Source of the DNA: Diabrotica undecimpunctata | Taxonomy: Eukaryota > Arthropoda > Insecta > Coleoptera > Chrysomelidae | Reading direction: 5' to 3' | DNA: 64,000 nucleotides | Assembly: GCF_040954645.1 (NCBI RefSeq) | Contig: NC_092803.1 | Coordinates: 62,424,484 to 62,488,483 of the forward strand | Shown: positions 11,030 to 23,970 of the stretch, one piece after another | Layout: the number at the start of each line of letters is the position of its first letter | Numbering within the stretch: position 1 is the first letter of the stretch | The notes under the pieces: generated by a model | Told to the model about the DNA's origin: nothing | What the model saw: only the letters and a program-made list of their open reading frames with translations | The model's database searches: none | Program-made: the position numbers and the translations under genes

Positions 11030-11480
11030 ATAAATATTCATGTATTGTCTATAGAATTCCGAAGGTAAGAGTGAACCACTAATGGAACATGCAATACCAG
11101 ATATTCACGAAGAAATAATAAATTTTTCAATACATTCACCTGATTCACAATCCACTAGACCAGGCTCATTACAATCAAACTCTTTTGCAAAACCTCATAG
11201 ATATCCAGAGCCACGAAAATATCGACGTTCAAAAAACAAAAATGTAAAAATAGATTAGCTTCTTTTAATTGCTAGCGAAACGATGAAAAAGTATTGTTCT
11301 ACAGTAACTAGTGAAACACCTTCAGCCAGCCTTAATAGGTTAAGCGATTTTGGCATACCAGGTGTTAACTATGCTTGAGATTTAACATCATTAGATCCAA
11401 TACAACAAAGTTTTGTTGACAAAGGAGTTGAAGACGCGATTTTTTATAAAACAATAGGTAGTATGTTCGACCGTTCATCT
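11030..11480 (+). pseudogene. Possible MADF/BESS-like second protein of a Harbinger element
   Basis: The plus-strand reading shows a Ser/Pro-rich, basic stretch (KYRRSKNKN) and then LDPIQQSFVDKGVEDAIFYKTIGSM. That resembles the BESS-type tail of the DNA-binding partner many Harbinger elements encode (consensus L-x-P-x-Q ... K-x-I-x-D-I-x-F). Its location beside a HARBI1 fragment in divergent orientation supports this. Several stops interrupt it. The similarity is short, so the assignment is tentative. Confidence 0.35.
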
Positions 11481-11574
11481 CTCACCTAATAATTCCGACA
11501 GCTCTCAACAAATAAGTGTTTTATTCCTTGTATTATGTCATCTTCGATTCAAACGTTCAAGTTACTCATAATTA

Positions 11575-12010
11575 ACATTTATTTATTCTGTGGTTGTTCG
11601 TTTACTTTGCTCTGGAGGTGTTCGTAGAAGCTTTCTGTCGCATTTTTATTTCGGTTGTTCTCCAGGCAATAAAATGCTATCACATATAGGGCATTAACGT
11701 CTAGTTTAATATAGTCTTCTTCTTGGTTTGCAAGTATCTAGTGCATATTAAGAGGGCGATTCCTTATTTGGCTCTGGTTTCTTTCGCAACACCACTGTGA
11801 AACAGTGTAGAACAAGTAGTTATCTATTATAATTTGACCTTTTTCCATTTTTTTTTGTCTTTAGAAGGGCACAGATATCAATATTCTTCTCTTTAAGTTG
11901 TTTGGTTATTTCTTGTTCTATTTTGGTTAGCTCCATGTATCGATTCGAAGAATATTTGGCGTTTTTCTGTTTTTAGTATTAGCTGTCATTGTTAAATCCA
12001 TCCAGTTTTG
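11575..12010 (-). pseudogene. RTE-like LINE endonuclease fragment
   Basis: Minus-strand frames give KTPNILRIDTWSMELTKIEQEI, KEKNIDICALLKTKK, a YLLFYTV segment, and ESFYEHLQSKVNE. These fit the start of an RTE endonuclease: LRIATWNVRS, then DICALTETK, then the later FYEhLqS box. The catalytic Glu of the ETK box is Leu here and several frames are needed. It is an inactive fragment, separate from the 1.1-4.3 kb copy because of its orientation. Confidence 0.6.
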
Positions 12011-13166
12011 ACCCATAACTCTGTCTCCATAAGCAAAATATTCGTAATTGATCACTAAGGTGCTAACCTTGCCGCAATAATGGTTTTTGTAACGAAAAAA
12101 ACTAGCCGGAAACGAAGTCGCTGATACAATTTGAAGGTAAATGTCTAATAATATTCTAATATAAAATATAAATAAAAGACAAGGCAGCATAAATAACATA
12201 ACGCAGATATTAAGAAATGTATGGGAATGAATACCGATATAAGTAAACCTCTATCCGACAAAAGAGCGGACTTAAGAAAGGGTAGAAACATTCCTTTTAA
12301 TAATCATTATGTTTCAAAATAATTTAAATGGGATTCAACAGCAGCCTTATCATATATCATTGTTTATCCTCAAATATCCTATTTTCTTAATTCAAATGTT
12401 TGTAGAATTATATATTATACTATAAACTGTTGCCAAAATAAAACAAAACCTCTTCTTAAGGTGTTTCATCAATACAGATTGTGTCAAGCTGTTAAGTTTC
12501 AAAAGTTACAGTTGCTATTAAATTTATATATGTATTTCAAAATATTTTCTCTGCTGCCCTCTAGGTGGTTTTGCGTTAAGCGATAAGAAAAATCAATATT
12601 AAACTTGCAGATTTTCTATGGAAAAAGGTATAAAGACATTTTGGTTCGTTTAAGATTTTTAAGAAGTCGCTGATATAACTTGTAAATAAATCTCTAATGT
12701 TGTTATATATTTTTTGCACATAAATCTATTTTTATCATTTAAGTAAAAAGTTTAGGTGGGATTAGACCACAGTTGATTGAGATGAAAATTATATTTTTAC
12801 CTAATGTTTGCCGTTTCGATTTTTCCCCAGAAATCGTTTTCAAAAATAAAATACTTTAAATAATTCTGTCAAAATGTATACCCAACATTCTTCTTCTTCT
12901 TCGTTTTGGCTTTTATTCTACTGAATAATCAGCCAGTACATTTGTTTTGCTAATTTTTGGGCCACTGTTAAAGGCCACCATGTTATTATAGTTTTCAGTC
13001 TGTGCAAAGAAAACTACAAAAGTAGATTATTTCTTGAGATGTATTACATTAACAAAAAGAAACACACTTAAAATTATAAAACAGACACTGGACAGTTAAG
13101 TAACATAATATTGTGATATATTGAACAAAATTAATAAATATTCAAAATAGCCAACATTCACCTTAA
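12011..13166. other. AT-rich gap, nothing recognised
   Basis: About 1.15 kb of AT-rich DNA without a convincing gene. A few short frames exist but none carries a known motif. Confidence 0.5.
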
Positions 13167-13986
13167 TCTTATATACTAAAACGATAAGCCCTTTTCTTGT
13201 CCACCACTTTACTCAAAAACCATATTAGATAATTAAAATATTTTTTCGAAATATTATTAGTATTACGTATGAAATTGTCAAGATATGCTTTTGGTACAAA
13301 AATTCACTTCCGGTTTTGAGATGACCGGAAGTTAAAATTTACTTTAAGTTTTAGACCCCACAATGTATATATGGATCGAATTTTATATACTAAAACGCTA
13401 AGCCCTTTTCTTGTCCACCACTTTACTCAAAAACCATATTAGATAATTAAAATATTTTTTCGGAATATTATTAGTATTACGTATGAGATTGTCAAGATAT
13501 ATTTTTGGTACAAAAATTCACTTCCGGTTTTGAGATGACCGGAAGTTAAAATTTACTTTAAGTTTTAGACCCCACAATGTATATATGGATCGAAAGATCT
13601 CGTCGAGACGAATCTAAATATGTACTTCCGGTTGCGATTCGACACCGGAAGTGACCTGAAACGCGCATAAAACATCAAGAGAGCAAATCTGACACCGGAT
13701 TCGTGATCAGCATGCAAAATTAACTGCTAAATTATATCCATGTCGACATTTGATGAACTAAAAATTGCATTCCGGTTTTGAGGTCGACTTCCGGTTTCGT
13801 TTTTATTAGTCAAATCAATTGAGAATTCAACGTAGAGTTCAAAAATGTAAGTTCACGAAATTATCATTTATAGTGTTTGAGTTATTGATAAAAATATTTT
13901 TACTTCCGGTCATTGTATATATTGTGTATTTTTCTCGCAAAATAAAAATTTCATTTAAAAAACTCGATGTCGAGTTGGTCCGCTAG
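13167..13986 (+). mobile_element. Non-autonomous Helitron with duplicated 5' end
   Basis: The left end is TCTTATATACTAAAACG preceded by A, and the right end is CTAG followed by T. This fits Helitron insertion between A and T with 5' TC and 3' CTRR. Seven bases before the CTAG lies a hairpin (AACTCGA TG TCGAGTT, 13961-13976), the usual Helitron stop structure. The body is rich in ACTTCCGGT motifs in both orientations. A 212-bp head segment occurs twice in tandem (13169-13380 and 13383-13594) with few differences. There is no coding region, so it depends on an autonomous Helitron. Confidence 0.75.
13169..13594. repeat. Two-copy direct repeat, period 214 bp
   Basis: Unit 1 (13169-13380) and unit 2 (13383-13594) differ at only a few positions, for example ACGATAAG versus ACGCTAAG and ATGCTTTTGG versus ATATTTTTGG. 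This is a tandem duplication of the Helitron head. Confidence 0.9.
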
Positions 13987-14244
13987 TAACAAATAACCTT
14001 AATAATTCATGAAAGAAATATCATTCTTTTAACGTTTCTTTTATTGTTATTTTTATTTTTACATTAGAAGTAATTTTAATTTTTTATCGTATTGCTGTAA
14101 CGAACGTACTTAAGACAATTTAATCTTGACATTCAATATTTCAAATACTTCAATGTCAGTTTTTATTTGCGAAATCTTTTGATTTATGAGTGTTTTTAAA
14201 TGTATTTGTACGCCATTTTTTGTAATGTTCAAATTGTTTCAGTT

Positions 14245-14283
14245 TACTCCTGATGAAGCTATCAAATAGCGAAATATTGAGTA
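14245..14283 (+). ncRNA. Hammerhead-like self-cleaving ribozyme motif A
   Basis: The layout matches a minimal hammerhead. Stem I is TACTC (14245-14249) with GAGTA (14279-14283). The core is CTGATGA (14250-14256). Stem II is GCTAT/ATAGC with loop CAA (14258-14270). GAAA follows (14271-14274), the self-complementary ATAT (14274-14277) could form stem III between two molecules, and T at 14278 is the cleavage nucleotide. All invariant core positions I can check are present. Short-stem-III dimeric hammerheads are known from Penelope-like elements and some satellites. A chance match is possible, but the paired stems argue against it. Confidence 0.6.
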
Positions 14284-14372
14284 TTTTAGAAAAAAGAAAG
14301 ATTTTCATTAGAGACCACTTTACCCGATAATTCCAACGTATTTATAAATTATTTTTTGGTCGAAATAATCAC

Positions 14373-15614
<1,242 letters not shown>

Positions 15615-15896
15615 ATATGAGGCGGTGAAAGGAAAAGTGGTGCAAGTCACTTTTTTTATAGAATAGAGATAATTGCATATTCAAAATCACCATATTTAAA
15701 TCTATCAGACGCAACAGTGGTGTAAGTCATAAGTCTTCCATTTGCTCACAGATAGCAGCACAAACTTGACAGTCAAACAAAATCTCTGTTGTAGTAGAGG
15801 AAATAGTGGTGCAAGTCAGACTTACATTACTATTCCGTCATTCCTATGACAGTTGTTTAGTTGTTTAATATTTTGTAGTTGTAATTTTTCAATACA

Positions 15897-17429
15897 ATGG
15901 ATGACGATAGTTTAAGTGATGTGAGTGATGAGCCTAGTATTTTCGCTTACTCAGGAGATGAGGAGTGGGTACCTTCTGATTCTCAACAAGAAAGTATTGG
16001 TATGTTAAACTTGTGTATTATATTTATTTGTATAAAATAAAAACTAAACTCAAAATGTTGAATTCTCTACACCAACAATAAATAAATTCGTATAAATAGA
16101 ACAACGTTTTTGAGTGTTATTTTAATAAAGTTGGTTTGTTTTAGACAGTGAATCAAATAAGGAAGTCCCTCCGCAAGACCATGAAAGCAAAAGTAATAGA
16201 GAAGTAGAAGTTCAACAACCCAAGAGAGCACGAAAACGACAGAGGCATGAAAATAAAAAAGAAAAAATAAAGCGACTTCGCAACTCAGGTTGTGAGTATA
16301 AGACAACAAAAGGAAAAGTAGTGCTAGGTAAAACTGTTTCAAACAACAACTGTTTTTACAATAAAAAATGTTTTGAAAATATGTCACGTGAAGACATAAA
16401 AAAAGCATTTTATTAAACAAAAGAAACCTGAAACAAAACGTCCTAGGGGATCAGTCACGACCTGGTAAGACAGTGTCTAACCAATATTTCATTCAAAAAC
16501 AAATCGAAACCACAAAAGTATGTAAAAAATACTTTCTTGGAACCTTTCAGATATCTGATGGCCGAATGTCACGGGCCATTAATAAGATAAAACAAGGGGG
16601 ACCACCTGGTTCAGATAATGAAGGCCATGGTATACCAACTAATAAAATATCTGAAGAACGTATGACCTGTGTCCGGAAACATATTCAAAATTTTATATCT
16701 TACCAAGAATCCCAATCGTAGGTATCTATCTTCTAACCTTAATGTTACCCTGCTGTATCGTTTGTACAGTGAGTACTGTCAGGAACAAGTTACTGTCCCC
16801 GTTTCCAGTGATATTTATCGCCGTACATTCAATAATGAGTACAACCTTCATTTTCATGTACCACAAAAAGATACGTGCTCTAAGTGTGATGCTTACAAAT
16901 TAAAAAAAGCTGCAACAACAGATGCTAATGAGATAAAACAGATTGAAGTTGAGCACGAACTCCATCTTAAGAAGGCCGAGCTTGCACGTTCTTCTATAAA
17001 AAAAGATAAAGAAAAGGCCCAGACTGACGATTCTTACTATGCATTCACTTTTGACTTAGAGAAAGCCCTACCTTTCCCAAAACTAACCACATCTATCGCA
17101 TACTATAAACGTAATATGTACATTTACAATTTGGACTGCCATGAGCTATCATCTGGCTTAGGCTTCATGTATGGATGGGATGAAACAACAGCTTCGAGAG
17201 GATCTCAGGAAATCAGTGCCTGTGTCACAAAGCACATAGAATTACGTGCAGCAAATTCAAAGCATGTTGTCACAGCTGCACCGGCCAAAACAGAAACTAA
17301 AATTTTGCTTTGGCCTTGTTACGGTTAGTTCAAAGTGAAAACAATAGTATCGAAATAATTGATCACAAGTTTATGGTAAGTGGACACTCTTACTTACCAA
17401 ACGACTCAGACTTTGGTTTAATTGAAACT
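15897..17429 (+). pseudogene. DUF7869-like transposase of element 2, main part
   Basis: Exon 1 (15897-15999) encodes MDDDSLSDVSDEP and ends at a GTATGT donor. The next exon opens after TTTTAG at 16147 with a basic stretch (RARKRQRHENKK), then NNCFYNKKCFENMS. Frameshifts at about 16425, 16700 and 17270 break it. Conserved boxes follow: VCKKYFLGTFQIS, RYLSSNLNVTLLYRLY, VPQKDTCSKCD, FTFDLEKALPFPKL with YYKRNMYIYN, YGWDETTASRGSQEI, CTGQNRN (its Asp-containing start is lost by a small deletion) and MVSGHSYLPNDSDFGLIE. Box order equals that of element 1. It is inactive. Confidence 0.8.
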
Positions 17430-17606
17430 AAATCATGTCAGTCGACGGCTAGTTGCGTCCTTTGTGATGCACCTCACAGATGTGGCACCACGAACTGCCC
17501 TAAGTTCAGGACTGCACTTCAAACAGTTCGGAATTCTGAGAAGAATCAAGTCCAAGCACCACGAGCGGTGGAGCAATCGCCGGGCCTAGTTACGGAAGCC
17601 CCCTAG
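17430..17606 (+). pseudogene. LINE ORF1 C-terminal zinc knuckles
   Basis: Frame with CVLCDAPHRCGTTNCPKF, a CCHC-like gag knuckle arrangement typical of R1-clade ORF1 proteins that bind the element RNA. It ends at a TAG at 17604-17606. Only the end of ORF1 is present because the insertion is 5'-truncated. Confidence 0.65.
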
Positions 17607-17650
17607 TTCCTAAGACCTAAAAAAAAATAAGACAAGGGTAGGATTTTGAA

Positions 17651-20482
17651 ATGGCTGCACAAGGGACAAAAAGACTGAAGATACTCCAAGTAAACATCGG
17701 GAGGGCCAACATGGCACACCATCTGATATATGCAAAAGCCCTCGAGATTGGAGCAGACCTACTTGTTGTCCCTGAGCCCAACTAAAAACAAAGGCTGGAT
17801 AGCGGATATAACCGCAGATGTCGCTATATACATAATGAATAAGAAAGTATGCATAAATAAGATTGTCAAGAAAAAGGGGCACGTGTTAATTAAAATAGGA
17901 AGCCTGGCTATTATTGCCTGCTATATCTCCCCGAATATCAGCCTGATGCGCTACAAAGAACAGGTCGAGAATATCATAATGACATCACAAACATATCGGG
18001 ATTTTATACTTGCTGGCGACGTGAACGCCAAATCAATCATATGGGGGTCTCTAGTGCTAAACAATGGAAAACCCACATTTGTGAGAGGAGAGAGTCGAAG
18101 TCACATAGATATTACCCTTGTGAATATAAAAGTTATGCCAGAAAGATTGCGGGCTGGGAGGTGTTGGAGGATAATCTCTACACTTTTCACAGATACATAG
18201 TCTTTGAAACTGGCATCAAGGTTTCGAAGATCGGCCGGAAAAAAGTAACCTTTAATAAAGAAGCTTATACGAGGCAGATAAGTAACCTACAAGAAGACGA
18301 CACTACCGAATTCCAAGATCTCAGACAGAAAATTATTAATGCATACACTTCAAGTAGCTCCACCGAGAACGTCACATATACAGTGCCATACTGGTGGAAT
18401 GATGAGATCCAGAGCAAGAGAGCCGAATGTTTTAGACTCAGGCGTACGGCACAAAGTTATAGGACTCCACAACACACTGAAAATTACAAGTGAGCTAAAA
18501 AAGAATTGGGTAGAGAAATTAAACGGGCGAAGCACTCTTGCTGGCATAACCTTTGCACAGCACTAGAAGATGATGTATGGGGCGAAGCCTATAGAATTGT
18601 CACAAAAACATTAAGAACAGAGACCTCATACAGCCTTTGTAAAAAAAAACGGAAGGAAATAGCTAATACCCTATTTCCTGCTAAGCCCCCACAGCAGTTC
18701 ACTCAAAATAATGTCAACGTTCGACCTGTTGATATTTCGACTGAAGAAATAGCAATAGCGACAAAAAGTAATAAATTACGAAAAGCAGCTGGTCCTGACG
18801 GTGTGCCTCCTGAGGCAATAAAGATCATCATAGAGAAAAATCCTGAGATGGTTCGGAGGATCTTCAATGAACTTCTCCAGAAGCAAATGTTTCCCATAAT
18901 GATTAAACAGGCAAGACTGACGTTAATACCTAAACCGGGCAGGGATCCCGAGATTGCCAACTCATACAGGCCGATCTGCCTTCTAGACAGCCTGGGGAAA
19001 TTTTATGAAAATCTTATTTAAAATCACCTAGAAGACGAATTACAGATAAATGGAAGTATATCTGACAAACAGTACGGATTCAGGAAATCTAGATCATTAA
19101 TCGATGCGGTAAAAGAAATAGTTGACACTGTAAAAAGGACGAGAAAGAAATGGGAAGCCCTCGTGATGTTTGATGTGAGAAACGCTTTCAACTCAGCCAA
19201 CTGGGGTCACATTATCACCTCACTGGAAAAAACAAATGTGTCAGATTATTTGATCAATATAATTAAGGACTACCTCAATGAAAGGTATGTCCAAGTGGCA
19301 AAACCTAAAGACCTGAAAACATCAGCAGGTGTACCGCAAGGATCCGTACTAGGACCAATGCTTTGGAACATTTTATATAATGAAATCCTAGAAATCGACT
19401 ATGGAGCAGAGACCAAAGCTATTGCATACGCAGACGATTTAGCTCTACTCATTCATTGTAACAATAACTTGGAGTTAGAAATGTTAGTCAACAGAAGCTC
19501 TAGAAAAGTCAAAAGATGGATGGTGAAACAAGATCTAGAGTTGGCAACAGAAAAAACAGAAATTCTGATCTTGAAAGGCCCTAGAGCCCGCCCAAACCTG
19601 GCTTTTGTAGTAGGTAGTACAAGTATAGAGCCTACGTACTGTGCTTAATATCTGGGCATCCAACTAGACACAGGTATAAGATTTACAAAGCACCTGATGA
19701 AAGTAGTCCAAAGAGTAGAAAAGAGAACCGCGGCATTAATAAAAATTATGCCAAATATCGGCGGTCCAAGTGCCCTCAAAAGAAGAATGTACCTTTAGAT
19801 TGTGCATTCTACCCTCTTATACGGCGCTCCCGTATAGTACGAAGCCTTGAGAATGGCTAAGTATAAAGAACTGCTTGCAAAGGCACAAAGGAAGCCTCTA
19901 CTAAAGGTAGCAAGTGCATACCGGACTACTTCTACGATTGTCCTACAGGTCATAACAGGTACGCTCCCCATTCACCTCCTAGCTAAATAAAGAGACACTT
20001 TATATAACAGAGAAAACGGTCATTTACCGGAAATAAAATCCGAAGTAAGATCACATATGCTCCAAATATTGCAAAATGAATGGGAGGCACAAACGGAGAA
20101 GGCACAATGGACCAAAATGCTAATCCCTGATGTGGTAACTTGGTCTAAATGTAAGTTCAGAAGGTTAAATTATTTTTTTACACAATTTCTCACCGGCCAT
20201 GGCTCCTTTAGGTCGTACACGTATAGAATAAAGAAGACAACAAATGATTTGTGTATAGATTGTGGTGTCATAGATGACGCAGAACACTGCATTTTTGCTT
20301 GCACTACTTTCCAAAGAGAACGGAATAATCTAATATTAAGGCTAGGAGCGATAACGCCCAACAATCTGATACAGAAAGCGACGCAAAACAAAGAATCCTA
20401 CGATGTTACTGTCGACATAATTACGCAAATTATAAAGAAAAAGGAGACGCTAGAAAGAGCGAGACAGGAACAGGGTGGTTGA
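17651..20482 (+). pseudogene. R1-type ORF2: endonuclease and reverse transcriptase
   Basis: The start ATG at 17651 reads MAAQGTKRLKILQVNIGRAN, the R1 endonuclease opening, with VVPEPN (catalytic Glu) just before a stop at about 17784. GDVNAKS and SHIDITLVN carry later endonuclease motifs. RT motifs are LRKAAGPDGVPPE, IPKPGRDPEIANSYRPICLLDSLGK, YGFRKSRS, MFDVRNAFNSANW (catalytic Asp), GVPQGSVLGP, and IAYADDLALL (YADD). The C-terminal finger is CIDCGVIDDAEHCIFAC. Stops or frameshifts at about 17784, 18045, 18493, 19020, 19648, 19798 and 19989 kill it. Endonuclease and RT together carried out target-primed insertion. Confidence 0.85.
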
Positions 20483-21016
20483 GGTAACAAATTACATAAT
20501 ACGCTGTCATGAGTTCTTTACAGCTCGGCTGCACGACGGAATAGACGGCACCTGCACAGCCAGATCTGTAATTATATTACGTACGTAGTTTTCACGACCT
20601 CATGCCTTGTTTAATTCACATTCCTTTCTTGTCAGGCTGAACACACCTGCACTTTTTATGAACCCATATTTTGTTTCCCCACAATTACCGTCTCTGCATA
20701 TCATTTTAAGTGGTTCTTATCGTTTTTAGGTAAGAACCCCTTTACAATATTCTCCCAAATTTTCAGACTGCACAAGGCATCTTAATGTTTCGTTCACCGA
20801 TTGAACTCGTCCGAGGGTGCCTTGTCCGAAGAAGGGGTGGTTTTTAGTTGGTAGGCGACTGGTCAGGGGTGCATGTGGCGCATATAATCCATACTTTGGA
20901 TGCTATGTCCTAGCATGTGCTCCTTTCCGGATCGAATCCAACAGTACTAGGGACATCTTCCCTAGTCGGTTTAGAACCTTTCCACCTCAGTCCAAAAAAA
21001 AAAAAAAATTGAAACT

Positions 21017-21520
21017 CACTCTAAAGGCAAACTGATTTATGTGCCTGAATATTGGTTTTCAGTCATAGTTCGGTGTAGAAAGAAAAAAGCTTTCATTTTC
21101 ACAAAAATGCTTAGAGAAGATTTTAAAGATCTAAAAAATCTCACTTAATCAATTTCAAAAAGAAAAACCAATACGGATAACCAACCAGTGTCATGGTTAA
21201 AAATGCAGTGGATTAGAGTCAAAAAAGATGAGCCATTTTTACTGTTCTATAAAGAAACATTAAATGAAGATTTTTTCTTTTCACAAATTAATATCCTTCG
21301 AAGCAAGCAGAAGGGAAGACCAACATTGTTGAAAAATCTTTAACTGGATTGCCTGTACACAGCACCTCGACCAGTCATGCCAGCTAAAAAATGGGATATG
21401 TGTGATTTACTACCATACATTCCTCCAGTCCACCACGCTTATTTTAGAAATCTTATATCATCTGATGAAGTCAATGACGAAGCTGGACCACTTCCTGATA
21501 TAGAAGAAAACAATGACTAA
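21017..21520 (+). pseudogene. DUF7869-like transposase of element 2, C-terminal part
   Basis: Resumes after the LINE target duplication: KGKLIYVPEYWFSVI, KMLREDFKDL, VSWLKMQWIRV, RSKQKGRPTLL, LLPYIPPVHHAYFRNL, ending EENND and TAA at 21518-21520. One internal stop lies near 21148 and another near 21343. The WLKMQW and P-(P/I)-x-H-x-x-F boxes match the tail of element 1. Confidence 0.75.
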
Positions 21521-21826
21521 TAAACTAGTGAATTTATATTTAATTTTCTAATGTAAAAACAATAAACATGTTTTGCTTTCTTTACATTCTCTTTAAACTC
21601 TTAAAGGAAAAGTGGTGTAAGTCATTTCACCCCTTAAAAACTACCTTTAACCTAGTTTTATCTGTACAAAAATGTTAGTAGAGTTGAACATGTTCTTGGT
21701 AAATAAAAAATATCACAAGCATGTTTATAAATGTTCCATATATTTAATTACAATGTTTCTAGTAAAACCTTTTATATCTCAAAATGATGCTCAGATGACT
21801 TACACCACTTTTCCTTTCAACGCCCT

Positions 21827-23905
21827 ATATATCTATCTCTTATATCTTTTTATATCTTTTTTTAGTGTTTATACAAAATAAACTGGCACATTCACTTGAA
21901 GGGCTAGAATCAAACACCTTAGTACTTTTTAAATATTACATTAGCACATCAAAGCAATATACCACAATATATTGGTTAAACAGGAATATTAGCAAATCAC
22001 AATTTTTCTCACTATAAACACAACAGATCATATTTTAACTATGGTCAATAAAGGTGGCTTTTTCTGTAGATAGTTTAAAAAATAATTAGTTCTTTTCAAG
22101 AACTAACTCAAGAACTCAAATAATTAGTTCTTGTGCTTACTAGCTACCTCAAAAAAAGGTTTAATCAGATTTCTGGCTCGTACAAAGACTTATTCTAGTA
22201 AATGTTGCAATTTGCTTATCAAACACCTTTTTACCCGACTCAAACCGCACACTGTCCCCTGGATTTTTATTTTCTGTCCCAAACTTTGAAGATAATCTTT
22301 TCACTATTTTCAGGTCGGTCGCAGGATTAACGTGATCTGGGCTATAAATAGTCGTTACAGAACTTTTATTATTGCATTACTTTCTTGAGTAACGTAACAA
22401 TAATTTTGGACACAATCATAGATATTACATTCATATTCTAGTAGTTAAAAAAAAAAATTTAAAGCAAAAAAAAAGATTATGTTATTATTGTGTCTTCTAC
22501 TGTTCCGCACAATGTTTAGTACACTACACCAAATGCCAATCTGCGCTTGCACGAAGTTTTCAGGCAGATATTACTGGGGTGTACCTAGATCCTTGTGGAC
22601 AAGTCAAGTTGTCTCATTAATCACTAAGAGGAATACTGATATAAGCAATATAATAACATATCCCTTTTTACACCAAACTTTATGCACTATTTTGTAAGAG
22701 CCTCTTTTGAAACAATCAACCTAACATACAAATTCATCTACATTGACTTGTCCCCTTTTACATACAATTAACACATAGTTTTTTAATCTGCATTTGAGTT
22801 AATCCCGTTTCCCTGCTGCCTGCTGTCTGCTTGGTTTAGGTCTAGGTGTATAACATGATCTGGAAAAGTTCTGAAACTTTTTTTTTAAGAGTCGCAATTA
22901 ATTCTATTAAGAATTACATTTCATATTTGATTTGACGGTTTGACTTATTGGAAAATATTTAAAAAAGGAAAACTAATTATGTTGTTGTGTATTAGTTTGG
23001 CGCTTAATAAAAAGGAATTACAGGCTACTCACACGGCCTAGATTTAGCAGCCATATAGCATAATAGCAAAACATGGCATGTAAAAATCGTTCTTTAATAG
23101 AAAATGGGAGTTACTTGTTTCCATACATTATTACATGCTACTAGTTTCATTATGGCTGTAATCTGTTGGTTCTTTTAAATATAAGTTTGTACTTCTCATG
23201 AGAAGTAACCTACATTAATATCGATTTTTCTCTACGTTTGCAGTACACAAATGTAGATGGCTGCACGTAATACGCTTCCACATATATTTTTTAATTTTAT
23301 GAAGAACTAAATTATAGTTTTTGGCTTCAAATTTTAATTACCGGTCAATACTAATTTATCAGTAATGACAAGTAATTTATCGCTTCAATGCAAAACATAA
23401 TAATATAATAGGTAAAATATAATTGAGTTTCAATCAAATATTAATGTAAATATTTGCACATTTAATTACCATGCTACATAAACTTGATTTAATAAAGTGA
23501 TTGTTGCCTATTTATAAAAAACAAGCACAATTTAAATAATAAATAGTAAAACAGGCGAGTATAATTTGAACAAATCAGAACAAAATGTTAACAGATATAT
23601 TAATTTTCCTATTTGACATAAGAAATAAAAACTATATTCCTATTTAAAATTTCAACTAAAATAAAAAATTTAATGTTTCTCAACCACGAGCATATAAATT
23701 TTTAACGCCCTGTATATGACAAATTTGTAAAAAGAATTATAGCTAGTTTTACGAGAGTGTTTCGCAGAATTGTTTACTAGCCCCATGAACAATGTATTTC
23801 AAGTAAACAATTAAAGACAATTAAGTTTTCGAGATATGCAGGTAGGAAACTCATTAGCCCGTACGGTACATAGTAGAAAGTTTAAATCTACCTTTGTGTT
23901 CACCA
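21827..23905. other. AT-rich gap, nothing firm recognised
   Basis: About 2 kb without a supported gene. A small perfect inverted repeat (TTAGTTCTT, TTC, AAGAACTAA) lies near 22087-22107. Short frames (for example 22479-22697) lack motifs. Confidence 0.45.
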
Positions 23906-23970
23906 TCCAGCTTTCATTTATCACGGCCACTGCTGGACATAGGCCTCCCTTAAACTCATCCATTCTTTGT
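23905..23970 (-). other. Possible LINE 3' tail fragment
   Basis: The reverse complement reads GAGGCCTATGTCCAGCAGTG, a phrase I recall from the extreme 3' coding end of RTE/CR1-like LINEs in insects (E-A-Y-V-Q-Q-W). Only about 60 bp remain, so this rests on one motif. Confidence 0.4.

Larger units (their letters stand above)
17430..21007 (+). mobile_element. R1-type LINE nested in DUF7869-like element 2
   Basis: The insertion is bounded by the duplication ATTGAAACT (17421-17429 and 21008-21016) and ends in a run of A. At 17430 the transposase frame of the host element switches to the end of a LINE ORF1 zinc finger, and after 21016 the transposase frame resumes (THSKGKLIYVPEYW). The copy is 5'-truncated inside ORF1. 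ORF2 (17651-20482) is nearly full length but frame-broken. Family features (LKILQVNIGRAN start, CxxC-HC tail finger) point to the R1 clade. Confidence 0.85.
15619..21826 (+). mobile_element. DUF7869-like DNA transposon, element 2 (split by an R1-type LINE)
   Basis: Left end GAGGCGGTGAAAGGAAAAG; right end reverse complement AGGGCGTTGAAAGGAAAAG. Each abuts ATAT (15615-15618 and 21827-21830), as in element 1. The motif AGTGGTG(C/T)AAGTCA occurs at both tips and again at 15714, 15804 and about 21610, so at least five copies lie in the terminal regions. The gene reads from 15897 to 17420 and resumes at 21017-21520, with the LINE in between. Without the LINE the element would be about 2.6 kb, close to the size of element 1. 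Confidence 0.85.

Noticed and set aside
16067..16420. 117-codon minus-strand frame
   Set aside because: Antisense shadow of the basic exon of the DUF7869-like element 2.
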